A stretch of DNA of 64,000 bases from Roseicyclus sp. Its GTDB lineage: Bacteria; Pseudomonadota; Alphaproteobacteria; Rhodobacterales; Rhodobacteraceae. The position numbers were made by a program, and so were the translations under genes. Shown in pieces: positions 56,492 through 64,000 of the stretch (position 1 is its first letter; every line of letters begins with the position of its first letter). The stretch is taken from contig JAGYLB010000071.1 of the NCBI GenBank assembly GCA_018401055.1, positions 1-64,000 of the forward strand, read 5' to 3'. The notes under the pieces were generated by a model. That model was not told the origin of the DNA. It made no database searches and worked only from the letters and a program-made list of their open reading frames with translations.

Positions 56492-56682
56492 TGGCCCGTC
56501 TCCACCGGGGGTGTGACGGACACGCGCGGCGTGTGGTCAAACGCCTCCATCGAGGCGCCTTCGCGGATCTTGGCGACGGTCAGTCCAAAGACGATGGCGG
56601 CAAAGCCCACAAGGCTGAGCGCGACGCCCACGTTGCGGCCAAGCCGGCGCTTGTGAAGGTCATGGGTCTCGGTGATGGGCAT
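56488..56682 (-). CDS. Small cytochrome oxidase-operon membrane protein
   Basis: A 64-residue protein with one membrane segment (VALSLVGFAAIVFGLTVAKI). It sits between ctaB and ctaG, overlapping both genes' ends, in the position of the small CoxF-like protein of related operons. Its function is not established. Confidence 0.7.
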   Translation of the reverse strand: MPITETHDLHKRRLGRNVGVALSLVGFAAIVFGLTVAKIREGASMEAFDHTPRVSVTPPVETGQ

Positions 56683-57622
56683 CAGGCAATCCCCCAGGCG
56701 CGCAGGCCGGCATCGGCCAGAAGCGCGCCGAAATGCAAGAACAGGTAGTAGAGCGAAAAGCGGAAGAACCGTTTTTCGACGACATAGGCATCGGCCTCCG
56801 CCTGCACTTCTGTGCGGCGCCAGATGGCAACCGCACCTTTGAGGAAGATCAGGTTCAACACGATGGCCGCTGCCATGTAGACCGGCCCGGCGACGGAGGT
56901 AAGCCCGAGGCCCAAGGCAACCGGCACAAGCACCAGCGTGTAGATCAGGATCTGGCGCCGCGTCTCGGCCCGGCCATGGGTCACGGTCAGCATTGGCACC
57001 TTGGCCTCATGGTAGTCCGATTTCATGAACAGCGCGAGCGCCCAGAAATGCGGCGGTGTCCAGACGAAGATCAGCGCGAACATCAGCACCGCCTCAATGC
57101 TGACCGGACACCGGTTGCCGCCGCCCAGCCGATCATCGGAGGAAAGGCGCCCGCCGCGCCTCCGATCACGATGTTCTGCGGCGTGGCCCGCTTGAGCCAC
57201 ATCGTGTAGATCACCGCATAGAAAAAGATGGTAAAGGCCAACAGACCGGCCGCCAGCCAATTCGTCGCCAGCCCCAGCATCGCCACCGAAATCGCCGACA
57301 GCCACAGGCCCAGCGACAGCGCCTCGCCTGCCGTCACTCGGCCCGCAGGCACGGGGCGGCGCGCGGTGCGGCGCATCACGGCATCGATATCGGCGTCATA
57401 CCACATGTTCAGCGCGCCCGAGGCCCCGCCGCCCAGCGCGATGAACAAGATCGCGGTAAAGGCGATCATCGGATCGACCGGCACGGGTGCGACCATCAGG
57501 CCCACCAGCGCCGTGAACACGACCAGCGACATCACGCGCGGTTTGAGAAGCGCGATGTAATCGCCGAAACCGGCCTCGCCTTCGGCGGCTTTCGCGGTGG
57601 TGTTGGTCGTCAGATCGGTCAT
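56682..57622 (-). CDS. ctaB: Protoheme IX farnesyltransferase (one frameshift)
   Basis: About 312 residues. The N-half has [40 protein letters not shown] (the Asp-rich prenyl-binding motif) and the C-half [21 protein letters not shown] small indel pair near 57105 separates them. The enzyme makes heme O, the precursor of heme A, in the membrane. Its start at 57622 is followed downstream by the small gene with a 1-base overlap. Confidence 0.9.
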
Positions 57623-57701
57623 GTCAGGGTCTTTGGTCTTTCTGGGTGGGCCCGAAGCCGAGTATAGCAGAAGGGCCGGGCAGGATGCCCGGCCTGTCGC
57701 A

Positions 57702-58595
57702 TCACTCGGCGGAGGCCAGTTCGATGGTCCCGACCGGCGCGCGCATGTCGCCGATGGAGGCGAATTCCTGAGCCTCGCCCGCGATCCAGGCGTCGTATTC
57801 TTCCTGCGTCACGGCAAAGACGGTGATCGGCATATAGGCGTGGTTCACGCCACACAATTCCGAGCACTGGCCGAAATACACGCCCTCCTGCCCGACATCG
57901 ACCTCGAACCACAGTTCCGCCAGACGGCCCGGAACGCCGTCCTGCTTCACGCCGAAGGCCGGCATGGCCCAGGAATGGATCACGTCGGCGGCCGTCACTT
58001 GCACCACGACGGTTGCGCCGGTCGGCACCACCATGGCGGTGTCGGTGGCCAGAAGGTATTCGTCGCGGCCATAGCCGAATTCCGCAAGCTCATGCTCTTG
58101 CAGCATGAAGCTATCGTAGACGATGCCGTGCTCGGGGTATTCATAGCCCCAATACCATTGGTAGCCGGTGGCCTTTACCACCACATCGGCCTCGGGGATG
58201 GTTTGCTGCTTGAACAGGACCGGCAGCGAAAAGGCACCGATCACCACCAAGATGACCAGTGGCACAACCGTCCACGTGACCTCGATCTTGGTATTGTGCG
58301 TGAAGGTCGCAGGCACGGGGTTGGCCCGCTCGTTGTGGCGGAAGATCGACCAAAATAGCAGCGCGGTCACGAAAAGCACGATCACCGCCATGATGACCAG
58401 CAAGAAGGTGTCGAGCGCCCGGATGTCGCGGGCCAGTTCCGTCACCCCGGGCTGAAAGCCCATGGCACCCGGCGTCGGCGCGCCGATGATCTCGAGACCC
58501 TCGCGCAGACCTGCGGTCTGGGCGGCTGCCGCGCAAGCGGTCAGGGTTGCACCAATACCGGCCCATAGGCCGGTCAGCGTCGTGCGAAGCGTCAT
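57702..58595 (-). CDS. ctaC: Cytochrome c oxidase subunit II
   Basis: An intact 297-residue protein with a signal-like N-terminus ([20 protein letters not shown]), two membrane segments, and the CuA domain [19 protein letters not shown], holding Cys, Glu, Cys, His and Met ligands. [16 protein letters not shown] contains another ligand region. It accepts electrons from cytochrome c. First gene of the ctaC-ctaB block. A possible FNR site lies in the gap to tldD. Confidence 0.93.
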   Translation of the reverse strand: MTLRTTLTGLWAGIGATLTACAAAAQTAGLREGLEIIGAPTPGAMGFQPGVTELARDIRALDTFLLVIMAVIVLFVTALLFWSIFRHNERANPVPATFTHNTKIEVTWTVVPLVILVVIGAFSLPVLFKQQTIPEADVVVKATGYQWYWGYEYPEHGIVYDSFMLQEHELAEFGYGRDEYLLATDTAMVVPTGATVVVQVTAADVIHSWAMPAFGVKQDGVPGRLAELWFEVDVGQEGVYFGQCSELCGVNHAYMPITVFAVTQEEYDAWIAGEAQEFASIGDMRAPVGTIELASAE

Positions 58596-58732
58596 GTCGG
58601 TCTGTCCTGTCGTTCCCGGTATACCGCCCTTTTGTGGTCGCGGTCGGCATACCGTTGCGTTCTGTCTGGGGGGGACCATATAGCTGAGGGCGGGCCAAGG
58701 CATTTGGTCTAAATGTCTCACCCCCGGCAAAG

Positions 58733-58746
58733 TTGATCTGAATCAT
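58733..58746. promoter_or_regulatory. Near-consensus FNR-like site
   Basis: TTGAT-CTGA-ATCAT differs from the FNR consensus at one base (final A). It lies between divergent ctaC and tldD, closer to tldD. Confidence 0.4.
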
Positions 58747-58780
58747 TTTGCAGTTGCAGCAAACCACCCCCGGAGGCCCG

Positions 58781-60205
58781 ATGTCCGACCCTACCCCGTT
58801 CCGCCCCTTCGACACCCATCTGGACGAGGGCGCAGCCCTGTCGATTCTGCGGGCCGCAACGGATGGCGCCGAGGATGGCGAATTGTTCTTCGAACGGCGC
58901 CGGTCCGAAATGTTGTTGTTCGATGACGGCCGGGTCAGAACCGCCAGCTATGATGCCGCCGAAGGCTTCGGCCTGCGCGCCGTGAAGGGCGAAGTGGCCG
59001 GTTATGCCCATTCCACCGAGATTTCCGAGGCGGCGCTGCGGCGCGCGTCCGAGACCGCGCGGCTGGCCGTCGGCGCGGGCGGCGGCACGATGGCCGAGGC
59101 ACCCAAAGGCACCAATGCCCGGCTCTACACCGATGCCGACCCGATGGCGGGGGCGGAATTCGGCGTGAAGCTCGACACGCTGGCCGCGATCGACGCTTAC
59201 GCCCGCGCGCTCGATCCGCGCGTGGTGCAGGTCTCGGCCTCGATGGCGGCAAGCCATCAGGAGGTGGAGATCTTGCGCCCCGAGGGCGGCCGGGTGCGCG
59301 ACGTGCGCCCGATGGTGCGGCTCAACGTGTCGGTGATCGTCGAGGAAAACGGCCGCCGCGAATCGGGCAGCGCGGGCGGTGGCGGGCGGATCGGGCTGGC
59401 GGGCCTGATGACGCGCGACCATTGGGAGGGGATCGCCCGCGAGGCGTTGCGCATCGCGGTGGTGAACCTGTCGGCCGTGCCCGCGCCTGCGGGCGTGATG
59501 GATGTGGTGCTTGGCCCCGGCTGGCCCGGCATCTTGCTGCACGAGGCGGTGGGCCACGGGCTTGAGGGCGATTTCAACCGCAAGAAGCAATCGGCCTTTG
59601 CGGGCCTGATGGGTCAACGCGTGGCCGCCCCCGGCGTCACAGTGCTGGATGACGGCACCATCCCCGACCGGCGCGGATCAATCAGCGTCGATGACGAGGG
59701 CACGCCCAGCGGAAAGAACGTGCTGATCGAGGATGGTATTCTGGTCGGCTACATGCAGGACCGGCAATCGGCGCGGTTGATGGGGGTGGACCCGACCGGC
59801 AACGGGCGGCGCGAAAGCTATGCCCATGCGCCGATGGCGCGGATGACCAACACCTACATGCTGGGCGGCACTGCGGACCCGGCGGGGATCGTGGCCGATC
59901 TCAAGGACGGGATCTATGCCGTGGGGTTCGGCGGCGGTCAGGTCGACATCACGAACGGCAAGTTCGTGTTCTCCTGCACCGAGGCCTACCGGGTGAAGAA
60001 CGGCGTCATCGGGGCACCGGTCAAGGGTGCGACCCTGATCGGCGATGGCGCGACCGCGCTGCAGCAGATCCGGGCCATTGGCAACGACATGGCGCTCGAC
60101 CCCGGCATGGGCAATTGCGGCAAGGCGGGCCAATGGGTGCCCGTGGGCGTGGGCCAGCCGACGCTGATGATCGGCGGGCTGACCGTCGGTGGTTCTGCGG
60201 CATAA
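58781..60205 (+). CDS. tldD: Metalloprotease TldD
   Basis: An intact 474-residue protein. The zinc motif is HEAVGH at residues 254-259. Other signatures are EGFGLRAVKGEVAGYAHSTE and GFGGGQVDITNGKFVFSCTE. GGAGG precedes ATG 58781. TldD works with TldE/PmbA to degrade or mature peptides. It is divergent from ctaC, the usual alphaproteobacterial arrangement. Confidence 0.94.
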   Translation: MSDPTPFRPFDTHLDEGAALSILRAATDGAEDGELFFERRRSEMLLFDDGRVRTASYDAAEGFGLRAVKGEVAGYAHSTEISEAALRRASETARLAVGAGGGTMAEAPKGTNARLYTDADPMAGAEFGVKLDTLAAIDAYARALDPRVVQVSASMAASHQEVEILRPEGGRVRDVRPMVRLNVSVIVEENGRRESGSAGGGGRIGLAGLMTRDHWEGIAREALRIAVVNLSAVPAPAGVMDVVLGPGWPGILLHEAVGHGLEGDFNRKKQSAFAGLMGQRVAAPGVTVLDDGTIPDRRGSISVDDEGTPSGKNVLIEDGILVGYMQDRQSARLMGVDPTGNGRRESYAHAPMARMTNTYMLGGTADPAGIVADLKDGIYAVGFGGGQVDITNGKFVFSCTEAYRVKNGVIGAPVKGATLIGDGATALQQIRAIGNDMALDPGMGNCGKAGQWVPVGVGQPTLMIGGLTVGGSAA

Positions 60206-60635
60206 GGGGCTGGGCCATGGTGCGTCGCTTTTCGCCCATCCGGACCAGCGCTCCTGTATCCAACAGCCAGTTGATCGCGGCAGGATCGGCTGCCTTGTCG
60301 CCCTGATCCTTGCGCTTTTGCCCGTATCGCTTCTGTCGCCCTATTCGCGCCTGCTCGATCGGATCGAATTTTTCGTCTATTTCGGATGGGTCGCCGGTCT
60401 GGTGCTGCTGCTGCCCGCGCTTTTCCTTGCGCGCATCGCCAATGCGAGAGGCGTGAACGGTTGGCTCGTGACCATCGCCCTCGGGGCTGCGCTCGGCGCG
60501 GCCATCGCCGAGATCCTTGCGATGGATGCTGGTTTCATACTGGGTTCGGCGGCAATGGGTGCGCTCTATGGTCTGTGCTTTTGGGCCATCGCCCATGGAT
60601 TGGCGGTCCGGGCCGGGCGCAAGACCACGTCCTGA
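60189..60635 (+). CDS. Small hypothetical membrane protein
   Basis: Up to 148 residues with about four hydrophobic segments (CLVALILALLPVSLLSPYSR, FVYFGWVAGLVLLLPALFLA, VTIALGAALGAAIAEILAMD and GSAAMGALYGLCFWAIAHGL). The start is uncertain: GTG 60189 overlaps tldD, whereas ATG 60216 needs an indel. Family not recognised. Confidence 0.55.
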   Translation: MVLRHKGLGHGASLFAHPDQRSCIQQPVDRGRIGCLVALILALLPVSLLSPYSRLLDRIEFFVYFGWVAGLVLLLPALFLARIANARGVNGWLVTIALGAALGAAIAEILAMDAGFILGSAAMGALYGLCFWAIAHGLAVRAGRKTTS

Positions 60636-60698
60636 GCAGCACGGGTTTAGCGACACGGCCCACCCGCAAGACAATCGGCACCGATCGGTAAGCAAGCG

Positions 60699-60706
60699 TT
60701 AACCAC
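60699..60706 (+). promoter_or_regulatory. CtrA-like half-site before dprA
   Basis: TTAACCAC lies 17 bases upstream of the dprA start codon. It differs at one base from TTAACCAT. dprA is a known CtrA-dependent gene in Rhodobacter, which makes the site worth noting. Confidence 0.35.
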
Positions 60707-60722
60707 TTCTTGCAACGCTGTG

Positions 60723-61914
60723 ATGATGTGGAGCCTGTCCGATTCCTTTTCGTCTGCCCCTTCCCGGTTCACCGACTGGGCGGAGGATGCGTTTTTCGAG
60801 GCCCCGGTCGCCTATATCCCGCCCGCACCGCGCGACGACGGCGAACGTCTCGCCCGTCTACGCCTGATCCGCTCGCGCCGGGTCGGCCCGGCGACCTATC
60901 TGCGGCTGATGGCGGAACATGGCGCGGCACAGACGGCGCTCTTGGCCCTGCCCGACATCGCGCGGGCGGCGGGCGTGGAGGGCTACACCCCTGCCCCGAA
61001 CCCGTGGCGCTGGCCGAACTCAAGGCCGCGAAACGCGCCGGGGCGCGGATGCTCTGCCTTGGTGATGCTGACTACCCGGCAGCCCTCGCCGAAATCGCGG
61101 ATGCGCCGCCCGTCCTTTGGTGAAAGGACGGGTCGAGTTGCTTTCTCGCCCCATGCTGGCGGTGGTGGGCACGCGCAACGCCTCGGCGCTTGGCACGCGG
61201 ATGGCGCGGCAGCCTTGCCGCCGATCTGGGGGCGGCGGGCTTCGTGGTGGTCTCGGGCCTTGCGCGCGGGATCGATGCGTTGGCCCATCGCGCGGCGCTG
61301 GAGACCGGGACCATCGCGGTGATGGCGGGCGGCCTTGACGTGGTCTACCCCACTGAGAACACCGATCTTGCGCGCGACATCGGGGCCAAAGGTCTAGCCT
61401 TGAGCGAAATGCCCTTCGGACTTGAGCCGCAGGCGCGCCATTTTCCCGCCGCAACCGGATCGTGGCGGGTCTGTCCCGCTCGGTGATCGTGGTCGAGGCC
61501 GCCGTTCGGTCAGGCTCGCTCATCACGGCGCGGATGGCGCTGGAACAGGGTCGCGAGGTGATGGCCGTGCCCGGCCACCCGATGGACAGCCGCGCAGGCG
61601 GCGGCAACCTGCTCATCCGCGATGGCGCGGTTCTGGTGCGCAGCGCCGAGGATGTGATCGAGGCGCTTGGGGGCGCGGTTGCCCCGGTCGCCCGACAGGT
61701 TGCGCAGGCCCCCTTGCCCCCGCCCGCGCCCAAGGCGCCCGAGGGCGGCGTCGAAGGCGCGATCCTTGCCACACTGGGCGAGACCCCGGTCGCCGAGGAT
61801 CAGTTGATACGCGATCTCGGTCACCCGCCGCGCGCGGTGGCCCAAGCGCTGGCGATCCTTGAAATGGCAGGCCGGATCACCCGCAGTGCAGGCGGTCTTG
61901 TCGCCCGGACCTGA
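60723..61914 (+). CDS. dprA: DNA-processing protein DprA/Smf (frameshifted)
   Basis: About 397 residues; it loads RecA on incoming single-stranded DNA. An N-terminal part has [20 protein letters not shown]. The Rossmann-like core reads [33 protein letters not shown] and [17 protein letters not shown] across three frames, and the C-terminal winged helix ends GGLVART. Indels lie near 60990, 61120, 61205 and 61450. ATG 60723 is used. A CtrA-like half-site lies upstream and a hairpin downstream. Confidence 0.86.
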
Positions 61915-61937
61915 GCCCGCCCGCCCCCGCCGCAAAA

Positions 61938-61954
61938 ACCTCATTGTAAATGAG
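61938..61954 (+). terminator. Hairpin after dprA
   Basis: Perfect 7-bp stem CCTCATT / AATGAGG with a 3-base loop (GTA), flanked by AAAAA on the left and GGTTT on the right. It lies about 24 bases after the dprA stop. Confidence 0.6.
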
Positions 61955-62049
61955 GGGTTTGCCCCCATCCCCTGCCGCATTGACAAGCCGGGGCCTGACC
62001 CCACATGGTCCGCCGCCACACGGCCCCCCGGCCAAACAGGAAGTTTTGC

Positions 62050-64000
62050 ATGCCCGTCGTCGTCGTCGAATCGCCCGCCAAGGCCAAGACAATCAATGGA
62101 TATCTGGGCAAGGATTACACGGTTCTTGCATCCTACGGCCATGTCCGCGACCTCCCCTCCAAGGATGGATCGGTTGATCCCGACCATGGATTCGCCATGG
62201 AATGGGAAATCGCGGCCGATAGCAAAAAACACGTCAAGGCCATCGCCGACGCGCTGAAGGACGACCCGGTGCTGATCCTAGCGACCGACCCCGACCGCGA
62301 GGGGGAGGCGATCAGCTGGCACCTGCAAGAGGCGCTGACCAGCCGCAAGGCGATCAAGGCGGGCATGCCGGTCAGCCGCGTGGTGTTCAACGCGATCACC
62401 AAATCCGCCGTGACCGAGGCGATGAAGAACCCACGTCAGGTCGACATGGAACTGGTCGAGGCCTATCTGGCCCGCCGCGCGCTCGACTACCTTGTGGGCT
62501 TCAACCTGAGCCCCGTGTTGTGGCGGAAACTCCCCGGCGCGAAATCGGCCGGTCGCGTTCAATCGGTCGCGCTGCGTATCATCACCGACCGCGAGATGGA
62601 GATCGAGGCGTTCCGCGCCCGCGAATACTGGTCGGTGCGCGCCATGCTCGACACGCCGCGCGGCCAGAGCCTTGAGCTCAGGCTGACCCATCTGCGCAGC
62701 AAGAAGCTCGACCGCTACGATCTTGCCACCGCCGCCGAGGCCGGGCTGGCGGTTCAAGCCGTCTCCTCCCGCGCACTGGCGGTCACCGATGTCGAGGCGA
62801 AACCGGCCAGCCGCAATCCGTCACCGCCCTTCATGACCTCGACCCTGCAGCAAGAAGCGAGCCGCAAATTCGGCATGGGCGCGCGCCAGACGATGAGTGC
62901 GGCCCAGCGTCTCTATGAGGCGGGCCACATCACCTACATGCGGACCGATGGCATCGACATGGCGCCCGAGGCGGTCCATGCCGCACGCGACGCGATCAAG
63001 GCGCGCTACGGGGCGGACTACGTGCCCAGCGCGCCGCGCATGTACAAGAACAAGGCCAAGAATGCGCAAGAAGCGCATGAATGCATCCGACCCACCGACA
63101 TGGCCAAGGCGCCCGGCGACATCCGCCTGTCGGAAGACGACCAGCGCAAGCTCTACGAGCTGATCTGGAAACGCACCATCGCCAGCCAGATGGAAGCGGC
63201 CCGGATGGAGCGCACGACCGTGACGGTCGCCAGCCTTGACGCGCAGGTCGAATTGCGCGCGACGGGTCAGGTCGTGCTTTTCGACGGCTTTCTCAAGGTC
63301 TACGAGGAAGGCCGCGACGACGAGGCCGACGAGGACAGCCGTCGCCTGCCGCAAGTGGCGCGCGGCGACAAGCTGACGCCCGCCAAGGGCGCGCTGGCGG
63401 GCGAATGGGCAAAACTCGCGGCCCAAGACGACGCCGTCATCGAGGCAGAGGCCACGGGCGATCTGCGTAAATCCGAGGCGGCGCTTTTATCCGCCGATGG
63501 CGCGACACTCGGCCAGCAGCATTTCACCCAGCCCCCGCCCCGCTACACCGAGGCGACACTGGTCAAACGCATGGAGGAACTGGGCATCGGGCGGCCGTCG
63601 ACCTATGCCAGCATTCTCGACACGATCGTGGCGCGCGGCTATGTGCGCAAGGACAAGAACCGCCTGATCCCCGAGGACAAGGGGCGGCTGGTCACGGCCT
63701 TCCTTGGCAATTATTTCGGCAAATACGTCGAATACGACTTCACCGCCGATCTGGAAAACCAGCTCGACGAGGTCAGCGCGGGCGACCGCGCCTACAAGGA
63801 CGTGCTTGATGCGTTCTGGCGCGATTTCTCGGCGGCGCTGTCAGAAACGGCGGAGCTGCGCATCACCGACGTTCTGGAAAAGATCAACGAGGTGCTGGCC
63901 CCTCATCTGTTCCCGCCCCGCCCCGACGGGTCGGACCCGCGCGGCTGCCCGGTCTGCGGCGTGGGCCGCCTGTCGATGCGCACGGCGCGGTCGGGCGGCG
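62050..64000 (+). CDS. topA: DNA topoisomerase I (partial, runs off the window)
   Basis: The first 650 codons are open without a break from ATG 62050. The TOPRIM start is MPVVVVESPAKAKTINGYLG, with LILATDPDREGEAISWHL as the acidic motif. The active-site Tyr is residue 296 in HITYMRTDG. Further on, RYTEATLVKRMEELGIGRPS matches type IA enzymes, and a Cys-rich segment (CPVCGVGRLS) begins near the edge. It relaxes negative supercoils. Intact length contrasts with the indel-rich neighbours. Confidence 0.95.
   Translation, partial: MPVVVVESPAKAKTINGYLGKDYTVLASYGHVRDLPSKDGSVDPDHGFAMEWEIAADSKKHVKAIADALKDDPVLILATDPDREGEAISWHLQEALTSRKAIKAGMPVSRVVFNAITKSAVTEAMKNPRQVDMELVEAYLARRALDYLVGFNLSPVLWRKLPGAKSAGRVQSVALRIITDREMEIEAFRAREYWSVRAMLDTPRGQSLELRLTHLRSKKLDRYDLATAAEAGLAVQAVSSRALAVTDVEAKPASRNPSPPFMTSTLQQEASRKFGMGARQTMSAAQRLYEAGHITYMRTDGIDMAPEAVHAARDAIKARYGADYVPSAPRMYKNKAKNAQEAHECIRPTDMAKAPGDIRLSEDDQRKLYELIWKRTIASQMEAARMERTTVTVASLDAQVELRATGQVVLFDGFLKVYEEGRDDEADEDSRRLPQVARGDKLTPAKGALAGEWAKLAAQDDAVIEAEATGDLRKSEAALLSADGATLGQQHFTQPPPRYTEATLVKRMEELGIGRPSTYASILDTIVARGYVRKDKNRLIPEDKGRLVTAFLGNYFGKYVEYDFTADLENQLDEVSAGDRAYKDVLDAFWRDFSAALSETAELRITDVLEKINEVLAPHLFPPRPDGSDPRGCPVCGVGRLSMRTARSGG

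Noticed and set aside
1..64000. CRISPR array, tRNA, rRNA or insertion sequence
   Set aside because: Read by eye on both strands; no regular direct repeats with spacers, no TTCGAAT-type tRNA arm with cloverleaf, no rRNA and no transposase were seen.

Overview
The window looks like chromosomal DNA from an alphaproteobacterium of the Rhodobacteraceae/Roseobacter group. The evidence is high G+C, the block tldD / ctaC-ctaB-ctaG-ctaE-SURF1-thrC-M16 peptidase-GNAT in alphaproteobacterial order, a TAXI-type TRAP transporter, DMGDH-like and MttB-like proteins, FnrL-type boxes, CtrA-type half-sites and a Hint-domain protein. All assignments are by eye from translated sequence; no database was searched. 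About 25 of roughly 60 genes, including thrC, dprA and ctaB, read correctly only if one- or two-base indels are allowed. Other long genes are open throughout (topA, metG, tldD, the TRAP permease, DMGDH-like A). This looks more like uncorrected sequencing error than gene decay, so coordinates of broken genes span the whole inferred gene.

Layout. 1-4.9 kb: YHS-domain protein, DUF302 protein, exported rhodanese, YeeE/YedE thiosulfate-type transporter, a small exported peptide, and convergent chrA. 5.2-7.9 kb: accessory group of a Hint-domain protein, a DUF6916-like protein, a GNAT acetyltransferase and a tail-collar (MdpB-like) protein. 8.1-24.3 kb: a probable methylated-amine/betaine catabolic region. 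On the minus strand are LysR, TAXI binding protein, DUF1850 and a fused TRAP permease; on the plus strand are two DMGDH/sarcosine-dehydrogenase-like flavoproteins, an MttB-family methyltransferase and a complete peptide-type ABC importer. 24.3-26.1 kb: a near-perfect FNR box before a Tat-exported SQR-like flavoprotein and a DUF5368 membrane protein. 26.7-28.1 kb: cobalamin riboswitch and a BtuF-like protein. 28.1-33.7 kb (minus): ABC1 kinase, diguanylate cyclase, an H-NOX protein lacking the expected heme-ligating histidine, a second MttB-family protein, and a HAD phosphatase.

33.8-49.2 kb: MarR, DUF3572, PleD, a small ECF-sigma / membrane / Spy-like / EF-hand operon, DUF983-NUDIX, EamA transporter, fatty-acid desaturase with divergent XRE regulator, thioesterase, GDSL hydrolase, aldo-keto reductase, ImuA-like protein, MFS transporter, SDR and metG. 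49.5-58.6 kb (minus): FAD-linked oxidase, then the conserved GNAT-M16-thrC-SURF1-ctaE-ctaG-small protein-ctaB-ctaC block for aa3-type cytochrome oxidase. 58.8-64 kb (plus): tldD, a small membrane protein, dprA and the first 650 codons of topA.

Taken together: two MttB-family methyltransferases, two THF-linked demethylating flavoproteins, two uptake systems and a B12-regulated gene suggest the strain lives on methylated amines with cobalamin-dependent steps. FNR boxes and c-di-GMP/NO-type sensors suggest adaptation to changing oxygen. No CRISPR array, tRNA, rRNA, IS element or full prophage was seen.
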